A stretch of DNA of 55,200 nucleotides from Leptospira_B sp964571605 (lineage in GTDB: Bacteria > Spirochaetota > Leptospiria > Leptospirales > Leptospiraceae): positions 1-55,200 of the forward strand of contig CAZNCS010000003.1 in the NCBI GenBank assembly GCA_964571605.1, given 5' to 3'. Of this stretch, positions 24,690-33,871 are shown one piece after another (the stretch's first letter is position 1; every line of letters starts with the position of its first letter). The position numbers and the translations under genes are program-made. The notes below the pieces were generated by a model. The model saw nothing but the letters and a program-made list of their open reading frames with translations. It searched no databases and had not been told where the DNA came from.

Positions 24690-25040
24690 TTAACAAACAA
24701 GTTCTACAAAACTGATCGCGTCCGCTTTGGACAATTCGGCTTCATCTTCTACAAAACCTAAAAACAATGTTTGGGCTCTCATTCTGGCAATACTTACTGA
24801 AGGATAATCCATTACGCATAAAGCCTGTTTGCCTAGAAAATCTTGCTCTCGTCCTAAAGCGACCAGAGCTTCGCTGGATTTACGTACTCCCAACTTTTCC
24901 CCAAAATCGAGTAAGAGTCTATGGGCATTCTCGCTTTGCTCGAATACCGACTCAAACCCAATCACTCTGCCAATCTGAAGGTCCAGATCTGCGAAAGGTT
25001 TTTCGGAAACTATATCTGTGTATGCGGTCGATTCCATCAT
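24690..25040 (-). CDS. CsaA-like tRNA-binding-domain protein
   Basis: A 116-residue protein with an OB-fold tRNA-binding domain of the CsaA/EMAP-like type. FADLDLQIGRVIGFESVF, the SENAHRLLLDFGE strand pair and the conserved tail GKQALCVMDYPSVSIARMRAQTLFLGF are typical. Family members bind tRNA; CsaA of Bacillus has been reported to act as an export-linked chaperone. A double ATG (25040/25037) serves as start. The gene lies 65 bp after the receiver-kinase gene on the same strand. Role here is not shown by context. Confidence 0.85.
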   Translation of the reverse strand: MMESTAYTDIVSEKPFADLDLQIGRVIGFESVFEQSENAHRLLLDFGEKLGVRKSSEALVALGREQDFLGKQALCVMDYPSVSIARMRAQTLFLGFVEDEAELSKADAISFVELVC

Positions 25041-25105
25041 TTAGTACAACCATTTCTGTTTATTTTTTTGACAAAAAAAATCGCATTTACGTTCCAAAAA
25101 ATAAC

Positions 25106-26233
25106 TCAAACGATCGGTAGATCCAGAAAAAATTTGGTGTACTCCATAGGTGAACTTTCGAAAGAAAGATATCCTCCATGTTCTTTCACTATACCGAGAC
25201 TTACGGAAAGTCCTAGACCGGTGCCTTTATCTGCTCCCTTAGTAGTGAAGAAGGTATTAAATATCGATTTTCCGATTTCAGGAGGGATTCCGGAGCCGAA
25301 ATCCTGTACTGTAATTCGAACCCAGGGTTTTCCGCCGATGTCTTCCGGTTTCGCGGATATTAAGATTCTTTTATTCTCATCATATTCCGGATAACGTTGG
25401 TTCAGCGCGTCTATTGCATTATTAGTAAGATTAAGAAGAACTTGTAAAATCTGTCCTTCTTTGCAAAAAACTGAGGCTAACTCAGGACCGATGTCCAAAT
25501 CCAATTGGATTCTGCTCATCTTCATTCTTTGTTCCGCGATTGCTTTCGTTTTAGCTAAAAGACCGAATACATTTATTTCTTCGTAGTTCGTCTTTTCTTG
25601 TCTGGCAAAACGCAATAGATCCTTTACTATGACAGAGATTCTTTCTCCTTCTAATTTGATCTTAGAAGCTATTTTTTTGGACTTATCCCCATCCAATTCT
25701 CCTTTTGCAAGGAGCTGAGCGTAATCGATGATCGCCATGATAGGATTATTGATTTCATGAGCCATTGCTCCCGCTAAAAAACCCATAGCCTCCACTTTCT
25801 GGCTCTGGCGAAGTTGTTCTTCGATATCGAATTTTTCCTGCTCCGCTCTTCTAAGAGCGCTATGTTCTTCCAATTCCCGAATTGCTCTTTGTAACGCGGG
25901 AACTAGTTTAACGAGGCGATCTTTTAAGACGTAATCGGTCGCCCCTCTTGTAAGGGTTTGAATCGCAGCGTCTTCTCCATAGGTTCCCGAAACAAAAATA
26001 AAAGGAGTCGCAGGACATTGTTCCTTTGCGATGGTGAGAGCCGATAGTCCATCGAAATTTGGTAAAGAATAATCCGAAAAGATAAAATCCGGTTTTTCTT
26101 CGACGATCGCTTTTACGTATTCGTCTCGTTCTTGAACGTGCAAAGGAATATATTCTATGCCGGCTCTTTTTAATTCGCGCTGAATTAATTCAAGATCGGT
26201 TGAAGAATCTTCCAGAAAAAGAAATTTAAGCAT
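25106..26233 (-). CDS. Receiver–histidine kinase hybrid (receiver first)
   Basis: A 375-residue cytosolic protein. Residues 1-120 form a receiver (LEDSSTDLEL, phospho-Asp in FIFSDYSLPNFDG, Thr/Ser region FVSGTYG, Lys in YVLKDRL). After a short coiled segment comes a HisKA domain with the phospho-His in AMAHEINNPIMAI, and a HATPase domain with NLTNNAIDAL, QDFGSGIP and GTGLGLSVS. No sensor or membrane part is present, so its input is phosphorylation of its own receiver. I place the start at ATG 26233, with AGGG 7 bases before it; the ATG at 26237-26239 is the alternative. It is last in a three-gene operon with a small regulator and a membrane kinase. Confidence 0.9.
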   Translation of the reverse strand: MLKFLFLEDSSTDLELIQRELKRAGIEYIPLHVQERDEYVKAIVEEKPDFIFSDYSLPNFDGLSALTIAKEQCPATPFIFVSGTYGEDAAIQTLTRGATDYVLKDRLVKLVPALQRAIRELEEHSALRRAEQEKFDIEEQLRQSQKVEAMGFLAGAMAHEINNPIMAIIDYAQLLAKGELDGDKSKKIASKIKLEGERISVIVKDLLRFARQEKTNYEEINVFGLLAKTKAIAEQRMKMSRIQLDLDIGPELASVFCKEGQILQVLLNLTNNAIDALNQRYPEYDENKRILISAKPEDIGGKPWVRITVQDFGSGIPPEIGKSIFNTFFTTKGADKGTGLGLSVSLGIVKEHGGYLSFESSPMEYTKFFLDLPIV

Positions 26234-26241
26234 CTTCATCC

Positions 26242-26685
26242 CTAATGTACCGATTTATTCAGAATACACCAATACTGTCCTATTTCAGATACGGTAATGA
26301 TCAGCTTTTCGAACTCGACAGGTTTTATAATATAACTGTTAACACCTAATTTATAACTTTCTACTATATCTTTTTCTTCCGCGGAAGACGTAAGCATTAC
26401 AACAGGAATCATTTTCAACTTTGCGTCGGATTTTATTTCCCTTAGAACTTCCAAACCGTCTACTTTCGGCATTTTAAGATCCAACAGAACAAACAACGGT
26501 TTATCATTCCCCACACGGTCCTGATATCTTCCTCTGGAAAAAAGAAATTCGAGCGCTTCTTCTCCGTCCTTGACGTGAAAAACCTGGTTCACAAGATTAT
26601 TTTTTCTGAAACCTCTGAGAGTTAATTCCGCATCGTTCGGATTATCCTCAGCGTATAAAATATCGTAATTCCCGCTTTGATTCAT
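26242..26685 (-). CDS. Single-domain response regulator (Rcp1-like)
   Basis: A 147-residue protein made almost only of a receiver domain: YAEDNPNDAEL acidic pocket, phospho-Asp in FVLLDLKMPKVDG, VVMLTSSAEEKD and YIIKPVEF with the conserved Lys. The 'NPNDAELTLRGF' start and long beta4 region are typical of Rcp1-type regulators that relay phosphate between histidine kinases. It lies 3 bp after the membrane kinase and 2-8 bp before the receiver-kinase, so a relay among all three is likely, though the order is inferred. There is no output domain. Confidence 0.93.
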   Translation of the reverse strand: MNQSGNYDILYAEDNPNDAELTLRGFRKNNLVNQVFHVKDGEEALEFLFSRGRYQDRVGNDKPLFVLLDLKMPKVDGLEVLREIKSDAKLKMIPVVMLTSSAEEKDIVESYKLGVNSYIIKPVEFEKLIITVSEIGQYWCILNKSVH

Positions 26686-26688
26686 GTG

Positions 26689-28749
26689 TTAATCCTTTTT
26701 TGGTAATGTAAAATAGAAGGTCGCGCCTTCTCCGACTTTTCCCGTTCCCCATACGCGGCCGCCGTGTCGACCAACGATACGATCCACAATGGCAAGACCT
26801 ATTCCGGTTCCGTAAAACTCCTCATTCGAATGTAACCGTTGGAATACTTTGAAGAGCTTATGCGAATATTGATCGTTAAAACCGGCACCATTATCCTTTA
26901 CGTAGAAAGTTTTTTCCGATTCACCGTCGATAACTCCAACTTCTATTTTTGGCTTACTTATTTTCGACGAATACTTAAACGAATTCGATATTAAATTCAA
27001 CCAAACTTGTTTTATCATAGGCGGATCCCCTATAATAAGCGGAAGTTCTCCGACTTCAGCAAGTACACTGCTCTTAGAATAATCTTGTGTCACAATTTCT
27101 ATGACATCCAAAACCATATGTTTCATATCGATTCTCTCGCGTTTCGGCTCCACTTTAGAAACCCGATAAAACGCTAATAGATCGTCTATCAACTGACCCA
27201 TAAATTTGGAATTATCCGCGATTACGTTTAAAATTCTAAGCCCTTCCTTATCTAAGGTTGAAGAATGATCTTCGAGAAGAATTCTAGTAAAACCGTCCAC
27301 ACCTCTGATAGGAGCTCTTAAATCATGAGAAACGGAATAACTAAAGGCTTCCAATTCTCGATTTGCATATTCCAATTTTCGAACACTATCTTCCAACTCG
27401 CTGTTTAGAGTAATAATAGCCATTTGCTTTTGATTTCTATCAGTAACATCCAACCATTCTACGACACTTCCCAATCTTTCGTTATCTTTGTTTATAACAG
27501 GAGCGGCATTCAGATTGAATTGCCTACCGCCGATTTGAATCGAACTTCTATGTGTCGAAGTAAATGTGGAAAGAATTTGCCTTTGTTTTTCTGGTTTAGA
27601 GTGAAATGTATCGATACAGGCACCCAATAATTTTTCAGGAGAAAAATTTGGATAATCCTCCCGGATATTGTCGTTTACGGCGCGAAACATACTAACGACA
27701 GCTTGGTTCGTATATACTACATTTAAATCGTTATCGGCAATCATGATGCTACTAGAAGCGCAATCTAAAGCCGTTTTTATCATTAACATTTCTGTTAGAA
27801 ACTTTTCCTTTTCGAGCGCTATATTTTCTTCCTTTGTTATATCGCTTAAAAGAAACATTTTACCGAATTTTTTCCCGTCAGAGCCCGCCAAATTCATGGG
27901 ACTAGCAAGAATAATTGACTCTTCATTGGGGTTGATATGAATTCCGAATTTTCCCTTATCCTCTCCCGATTCTTTTAAATGAGAAAATAATTCCGGGGAT
28001 TTTTTGATAAGAGCCTCAGCCTTCTCGTTTAGCAGGATTGAATTCCCTTTACTATCTAAAACTATGACACCGTCCGCCATACTCGATAAAATCAATTCCA
28101 ATAATGTATTTTTTTCGAATAATGCTTTTTCGGCGATTAATCTCTGCTTCCAAGATTCATCAAGAAACCTGTACCATACTATCAATAGAAGTACATTAAA
28201 TAAAATAGATATGGAAACCACCCATTCAGAGATTATAATTTTTGTTCTTGAATCCTCAGCCCTTTTAACCAAAAGATCGTTTTCTCTTTTTTTCAAAGAT
28301 TCAATTAAACTTCGAATATTTTCCTCCATTGAGGTAATAACCGACTTCGCGCGAGATGGGTTAGCGCGATCTATCATTACATTTCGAATGAATTGGTCTC
28401 GTTGTTTTAAATTTTCCTCCAGGTCCTTCAAAGCGGCCTGTTGCATCTCATTATCGCCCGTTAGTGATTTCAAATCTTCGAGATTCCAAAACAAATCTCT
28501 TCGAGAAGATTCATAATCCTGGACGTGGAATTTATCTCCGGTGAATATAAAATTAAGAAAATGTAATTCTGAATCCTTGATTATCAAGGAAAAGCTCTCT
28601 ATCCTAGAAATTACCGCGAAAGTATGAGATTCCCAATCCTTGGATTCGGCCAAATTCCTATTCGAAGACCAGGAAACAAAACCGATAATGAAGGAGAGCA
28701 ATCCTGCGGCCAAGAAACCGATTCGTAATTTAGAATTGTATGATAACAT
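26689..28749 (-). CDS. CHASE3/PAS membrane histidine kinase
   Basis: A 686-residue sensor kinase. Two membrane segments (about 8-27 and 170-196) enclose an exterior domain of about 140 residues with the CHASE3 pattern of long helices and Asp/Glu-Arg pairs (YESSRRDLFWNLEDLKSL). Next come a PAS domain (LSSMADGVIVLDSKGNSILLN) and a second, PAS-like domain (IMIADNDLNVVYTNQ). HisKA with the phospho-His in FSYSVSHDLRAPIRG and HATPase with NLISNSFKYSS, VKDNGAGF and GTGIGLAIV complete it. It starts a tight operon with a small regulator and a receiver-kinase. The signal is unknown; CHASE3 often answers extracellular conditions. Confidence 0.92.
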   Translation of the reverse strand: MLSYNSKLRIGFLAAGLLSFIIGFVSWSSNRNLAESKDWESHTFAVISRIESFSLIIKDSELHFLNFIFTGDKFHVQDYESSRRDLFWNLEDLKSLTGDNEMQQAALKDLEENLKQRDQFIRNVMIDRANPSRAKSVITSMEENIRSLIESLKKRENDLLVKRAEDSRTKIIISEWVVSISILFNVLLLIVWYRFLDESWKQRLIAEKALFEKNTLLELILSSMADGVIVLDSKGNSILLNEKAEALIKKSPELFSHLKESGEDKGKFGIHINPNEESIILASPMNLAGSDGKKFGKMFLLSDITKEENIALEKEKFLTEMLMIKTALDCASSSIMIADNDLNVVYTNQAVVSMFRAVNDNIREDYPNFSPEKLLGACIDTFHSKPEKQRQILSTFTSTHRSSIQIGGRQFNLNAAPVINKDNERLGSVVEWLDVTDRNQKQMAIITLNSELEDSVRKLEYANRELEAFSYSVSHDLRAPIRGVDGFTRILLEDHSSTLDKEGLRILNVIADNSKFMGQLIDDLLAFYRVSKVEPKRERIDMKHMVLDVIEIVTQDYSKSSVLAEVGELPLIIGDPPMIKQVWLNLISNSFKYSSKISKPKIEVGVIDGESEKTFYVKDNGAGFNDQYSHKLFKVFQRLHSNEEFYGTGIGLAIVDRIVGRHGGRVWGTGKVGEGATFYFTLPKKD

Positions 28750-28963
28750 AATACGAGAAGAATGGAACTACTCAAGATATTTCCATTATTAGAAGGCCGA
28801 TTCAACCCTAATCCGCGAATTTTCCTTTTTTCACGCGATTTTATCAACTAATTTACACGAATTAGACAAAATTAATCCTTTCTGCCTAATACTTAAGGAT
28901 CATTTTTTTATATTTAGTCTCATTAGCGTCACATTTGAAAATCTGTTTAGAATATGCGTTTTG

Positions 28964-31900
28964 TTAATTTAATTGGGATTCTAAGGTCTGTTTAATTTTC
29001 GAAACGATTGCATTATTCGGATCTAGACGGAAAGCCTCTGCAGAAAGAACCTTCGCCCTTTCAAAATTTTTCAAAGAAAGATAAATTTGCGCAAGGTTGA
29101 TTAGATTTCTAACATTCAATGGCTCTCGCAAAAGTAATCTTTCTCCGAAATCCTGAGCTTTTTGAAATTGTTGCGCACGTCTTGCCGCATAAGAAGCGAC
29201 AAATAAGATTTCTTTATCGACCGGACGGATATTTAAATACTCCTCGGCGTAGTTTGCGGCTTTGGAATAATTTTTAAGCAGTATAAGATATTTTACGATT
29301 CCCTTTTTTACTTCCGGAAGTCGTTGGTCTAACGTATTTGCTTGTTCTAAAAAAGCGAGCGCTGCGGTAATATTTCGTTCTTGGGCGCTCTCTCTAGCTT
29401 TTTTCACAAGCTCTCTAACTTTTTCTTTTTCTTGGATTCCGTCTTTTGTTCCTTCTTCTTTGAAAGAAATTCGAATAATAGACAAATCGTCGGTCAAAGC
29501 CCCTTTAGACCGAATTGTTTCATTGATCTTAGCAAGTTCTCCCCCGCCCTCTTCGATCACACGTAAAAACAAAGTCTCATCGTCGTTAATGATTCGAGTG
29601 CCGTCAGCTTCAGTTCCCAAAAGTAGATCATCTCGTCCGTCCGAGCCTGCAATAATAACGTCTCCCGGCTCCAATTGGAATGTATGAACGGAAATTTTTC
29701 CGTCCATTCCTGTAGTCCCTAATTTCCGAAACATCAAGTCGTTTTCTATAAAACTAGCCTTGCCGTCCCGATACAAAGCGGTCCAAGGGTGTTCCGCATT
29801 TATATAATATAAACTTCCGAAATCCTCGTCTACGAGTCCGATAACCGAAGAAACCAACATGGACCCTTCAAAACTTTCAAATACTTTATGAAGTTCTAAA
29901 AAAGCGTTTTTCAACCATCTTTCGGGAGATTGTTCCTTCATTAAATCAACGGTTCTTGTTCTTTCGATGATCGATTCGCAAACGGATCCTAAAACCAAAG
30001 CACCTCCGGCTCCTTGCATTGATTTACCCATAGCGTCTGCGTTCAAAAATACTGTGTACCATTTTTCACGCAGCTTGATCCGATTCGAAATATTCATGTC
30101 TCCGCCGATTTCATCGTTAAACCTGCGAAAGCTGAATTTTTTCTTTTGGTCGACCAGAAATTCGATTTTTACATTTTCCGAGTTTCCTTTATTCGCCCCC
30201 AGAGGTTTGATCAAAAGAGAAGTAAGAAAATAATCTCCGTCCTGTTGCTGTTTCAGTTCGTTAACTTCTTTCAAAGTTTTTTCCAATTCTTTGGTTCGTT
30301 CTTTTACTTTCTCTTCCAACTCGTCAGCATATTGTTCGAGTCGTTTTCGAGCCGCCTGGATAGAGCGTGCCATTTTATTAAAAGAGCGGGCGATAAATCC
30401 GATTTCATCCTCTACTCTCGGAGTTAAACGATATTCCAAATTTCCCGAATTTACTTCCGTCAATCCGACGACTACTTCATCCATAGGAACTACAATCGCA
30501 TTCTGAAAGAAAAACCGAAATCCTACTACAATCACTAAAAATGTCCCAATCATGGAAAGAACCAAGATCAAAGAAGGTTCGTGGAGAAATTGACGATAAT
30601 CCTTATACGTAAAACCGACTTCGTAAATTTTACCCAGAGGTTGAGTTACGAAATAATAAGAAATATACAAATTCGGTTTAGGATCCCCCGGAGAGAAAAT
30701 CCGAGTACCACGATAAATTCTTTTTCCTTCTTCGTAAATAGGCGATAGGGGTGTTAAAACGATTTTGGAAATTTCTTCGGAATTTTTGCCCGACTTAAGG
30801 GCGTTTAAAACTTTTTCCAAAATGAAATTCAGAGTTTGAGAAAGACCGATTTTATCCGATTTCAATAATTTTTGGAGGGATTTTTCATCCATTCGATTTG
30901 GTAATCTGGAGAATTTATTTCGAATAACATTTAACTCTCCTTGGATGTTTCTAAAATATTCCTCCATATCCGAATCGTTTACTTGATTCTCGCCCTTCGA
31001 TTTTAAGAATGCGCGGATGCCGACCGCATAGGCGGCAAAATCTTTGGGAGAAGATTCCAAAATGGAATCGGATTTCGAAAGACGATCTTTTCCGGAAAGA
31101 TTTCCTAAACTACATAATAATAATTTTTCTTTAAAAAATCGGACTTCGATCTCATCTTCCTTTTTAGAACGAGAATCTTTAATTCCTTTTTCCTGACGAA
31201 ATTCATTCCGTTCTCCGTCGTAAGAGACTACATAGGCGAGACCTTCCGGAGTTTTATCCTGGGTGACGGCAATAGAACTGTCTCTTCGTTTCATATCGTC
31301 GTATGATTTTTCGTAACCGTTCAGAATGGAGTAACCTACGAGTTGGTAACATACGAAAAATGTAGCTAAAGAAACTCCTACAATTCTACTTAAGATAGTA
31401 GTTCTTTCTTTTGTTGCATTAACGTACACGATCATAATCAGGAATAAACCAGTTACCATTCCCAAATTAAAAGATTGTTGGTATGTAGCCCGAGCAACTG
31501 ATCCGTTACGACTCATCGCGTTCAATACTCCGGGAACAACGGTAATCACCGCGTAACTCAAGAGAATATAAATGACCGATCGACGTTCTTTTCCTTTTTC
31601 AATGACCACTTTCCAAATCGCGATCGCAAGATAACAAGCTTCATAAATAAGAATAATATAGATAAAACGGCCGTAAAATCCGTGGACCTCGAAATCCCAA
31701 TAATGACTTCCTGGAACAAAAGTACGAGGAGTGTTCCAACAGGAAATCATATAGTAAACCGAAACGATTGCTACACCGAGATACATCAGCCAATACAATA
31801 TGAGTCCGGGTAAAATTCCTTTTTGTCTAGGTTCTGGAAAATATAAGAAAAATCCTACAAGTTGGGTAAAACTCATCAAAGGTGCCGCAGTCACAAACAA

Positions 31901-32107
31901 ACGGTGGTAGATCGTACTTTCATCGAAGGAAATAAATCCCCAAGTATATCCCACGTTATGCAAAATAGTAGTAAGAGCGCAAACTCCAAGGTGAAAAGCA
32001 GCCATACTCCTATCTTTGATCGTTAGAAAGAAGAAGGCGATATAGAGAAAAAATAAGGAGATTAAAATCGAACCAAAAGAATAAAAATTTAGAAAAATTG
32101 GATCCAT
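28964..32107 (-). CDS. Large membrane PP2C (SpoIIE-type) phosphatase with 7TM sensor, HAMP and TPR domains
   Basis: A 1047-residue sensor phosphatase. About eight N-terminal membrane segments (residues 1-260) resemble 7TM histidine-kinase-like sensors. A large exterior loop region (about 275-505) is followed by another segment (LILVLSMIGTFLVIVVGFRF) and a HAMP domain (about 530-585, EVNSGNLEYRLTPRVEDEIGFIARSFNKMARSI). A coiled coil leads to a SpoIIE-type PP2C domain (about 640-890) with FLNADAMGKSMQGAGGAL and VIIAGSDGRDD. The C-terminus has TPR helices (ALAFLEQANTL, YLNIRPVDKE). Such proteins dephosphorylate STAS antagonists; the STAS protein at 35311 is a candidate partner, inferred from proximity. 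The start ATG is at 32107. Confidence 0.88.
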   Translation of the reverse strand: MDPIFLNFYSFGSILISLFFLYIAFFFLTIKDRSMAAFHLGVCALTTILHNVGYTWGFISFDESTIYHRLFVTAAPLMSFTQLVGFFLYFPEPRQKGILPGLILYWLMYLGVAIVSVYYMISCWNTPRTFVPGSHYWDFEVHGFYGRFIYIILIYEACYLAIAIWKVVIEKGKERRSVIYILLSYAVITVVPGVLNAMSRNGSVARATYQQSFNLGMVTGLFLIMIVYVNATKERTTILSRIVGVSLATFFVCYQLVGYSILNGYEKSYDDMKRRDSSIAVTQDKTPEGLAYVVSYDGERNEFRQEKGIKDSRSKKEDEIEVRFFKEKLLLCSLGNLSGKDRLSKSDSILESSPKDFAAYAVGIRAFLKSKGENQVNDSDMEEYFRNIQGELNVIRNKFSRLPNRMDEKSLQKLLKSDKIGLSQTLNFILEKVLNALKSGKNSEEISKIVLTPLSPIYEEGKRIYRGTRIFSPGDPKPNLYISYYFVTQPLGKIYEVGFTYKDYRQFLHEPSLILVLSMIGTFLVIVVGFRFFFQNAIVVPMDEVVVGLTEVNSGNLEYRLTPRVEDEIGFIARSFNKMARSIQAARKRLEQYADELEEKVKERTKELEKTLKEVNELKQQQDGDYFLTSLLIKPLGANKGNSENVKIEFLVDQKKKFSFRRFNDEIGGDMNISNRIKLREKWYTVFLNADAMGKSMQGAGGALVLGSVCESIIERTRTVDLMKEQSPERWLKNAFLELHKVFESFEGSMLVSSVIGLVDEDFGSLYYINAEHPWTALYRDGKASFIENDLMFRKLGTTGMDGKISVHTFQLEPGDVIIAGSDGRDDLLLGTEADGTRIINDDETLFLRVIEEGGGELAKINETIRSKGALTDDLSIIRISFKEEGTKDGIQEKEKVRELVKKARESAQERNITAALAFLEQANTLDQRLPEVKKGIVKYLILLKNYSKAANYAEEYLNIRPVDKEILFVASYAARRAQQFQKAQDFGERLLLREPLNVRNLINLAQIYLSLKNFERAKVLSAEAFRLDPNNAIVSKIKQTLESQLN

Positions 32108-32368
32108 TTATAAATTTCCTATTAATCTCCCGAGCGGCGATCTCGGAAGCTTAGAAGATATAAGGACGGCGAATCAAGCGGAATTTCTACGCATACTTTT
32201 CGCTTAATTTTGAGAACAAGGCCAATGTTCAATATATTTCCAACATTTTATTTCCCAACCGAATCGACCCGGCTTAAAGCACGTTCTAAGAAAGAATCTT
32301 CTTGACCTAGGCGGGAAAAATTCGATCTTTACTGGAAATATAGCCTCGTTTTTATACCGCTTCCATTC

Positions 32369-33871
32369 ATGCAAAACCCACCCGAACAAAAAATACCCCT
32401 TTCACTTTTTCTCATCCCAATCCTTTCTACTCTGGCTTATCTGGTGGCAAATTCCGCATTTTTCATTTCTCCCTACCAAGAGGTAGGAGACTACGCAGCA
32501 AATGCCCTACAAATCCTAAAAGCCGGCCAACTCAAAGAGACTTTAGGGGCCTATTCCAGATTTTTGGTCAATCATCCAGGGCCGGTCGTTTTTTATTATT
32601 TAGCCTGGATGGAAAAACTTTTGTTTTTCGTAAAATCTCCGCATGGCGCCCATGAAATCGCGATTACCTTTTATAATTTAGCCTGTACATTACTCGGCGT
32701 TAAGATATTATTCTCAAGGACCGGAGAATATAGAAGCGCGGTAATTTTACTTATATCTCTAGTAATAGGATTATCTCCTCTATTACCTGGTGTTTTTTCA
32801 AACGTTTGGGGTCCTGGAGTAATTTTATTTCCTACCTTATTATTCCTACTTTCCCTTACCGATTTTGCGAGAGGTTCAATTCGATATTTTTTCTGGTTGG
32901 CAGTTACTGCCAACTTAATCGTTCAAAACCAAATCGTCGGAATTTCCTTCGTATTTCCGATGTTAGTAATAGGCGCGGTTTATTTTTACAAAAAGGGCGG
33001 ACTTTCCGAACTTAAAAATCGCCAATCTCTATTTATCATTTTTTATTCCCTGGTTTTTACAATCGTGTGTTGGATCCCCCCTTTAGTGGAACAATTTACT
33101 ACAACTCCAGGAAATATTACAAAAGTATTAACTTTGGCGGTCCAAAATTCTACGTTTCATAAACTTGGACCGACTCTGCAATATGTGCTGAGTTATTATA
33201 TTTCCCCTCTTCCGTTTTTAAAAGGAATCCCTCCACTTTTAGCGGTGGGACTTTTATTCGCTGTGCCTATTTTCGGAAAAAATCGCTTGGTAGAATTTGA
33301 TAAACAGCTGTTAAACGTTCTACTTTGGGGTTTTGTTCTGACCTTGTTCGGCGGATTCAAAATGAAAGGGGGGCAGATATCCCATGTATATTGGTTTACG
33401 TATATACTCGCCGGAATACTGTATTATCTGATCCTTCGCGTGCTTATCGCAAATATTTCTTTTCCTTCCAACCGACAATTTCTGATTTATAGCCTCTCCG
33501 TGATTGCGCTCTGTTTCGCATTATATGGAAAAAATACCGAATTCCAATACGATGATAGACCTGAAAAATTCATTGAAGCTATAGTTCTAAAAAAAGAAAT
33601 CAAGTACAGAGTGATTTGGAAATCCGATCCCAAAAACTTCAAACAAGGCGATCTAGCCGTAGGGATTATTCTGCGATTGGCGAGGAACGGATACCAAGGT
33701 TGTTTGAATGAAGAATGGCATTTTTTAGTTAGAGATTCGTTTCGATGTTCCAACTCCGAAACCACTCAAACAATCACACTGGAAACTTCAGAAACCGAAA
33801 ACGAATCTTTCCAAAATTTGGGAGAAGGTTCATTTTCTTACAAATCGACAATATTAAGGCTGACTAAATGA
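32369..33871 (+). CDS. Polytopic membrane protein, probably GT-C-like, paired with acyltransferase
   Basis: A 500-residue integral membrane protein with about ten segments. After the first segment, an exterior loop carries EVGDYAANALQILKAGQL and AYSRFLVNHPGPVVFYYLAWME, the acidic-loop and aromatic arrangement of GT-C transferases or flippase-like partners. The C-terminal 120 residues are soluble and contain Cys pairs (GYQGCLNEEW, FRCSNSET). Its stop overlaps the start of an acyltransferase-3 gene (ATGA), which argues for joint action in decorating a surface glycolipid or polysaccharide. The enzyme class is not proven. The start ATG lacks a strong ribosome site. Confidence 0.6.
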   Translation: MQNPPEQKIPLSLFLIPILSTLAYLVANSAFFISPYQEVGDYAANALQILKAGQLKETLGAYSRFLVNHPGPVVFYYLAWMEKLLFFVKSPHGAHEIAITFYNLACTLLGVKILFSRTGEYRSAVILLISLVIGLSPLLPGVFSNVWGPGVILFPTLLFLLSLTDFARGSIRYFFWLAVTANLIVQNQIVGISFVFPMLVIGAVYFYKKGGLSELKNRQSLFIIFYSLVFTIVCWIPPLVEQFTTTPGNITKVLTLAVQNSTFHKLGPTLQYVLSYYISPLPFLKGIPPLLAVGLLFAVPIFGKNRLVEFDKQLLNVLLWGFVLTLFGGFKMKGGQISHVYWFTYILAGILYYLILRVLIANISFPSNRQFLIYSLSVIALCFALYGKNTEFQYDDRPEKFIEAIVLKKEIKYRVIWKSDPKNFKQGDLAVGIILRLARNGYQGCLNEEWHFLVRDSFRCSNSETTQTITLETSETENESFQNLGEGSFSYKSTILRLTK

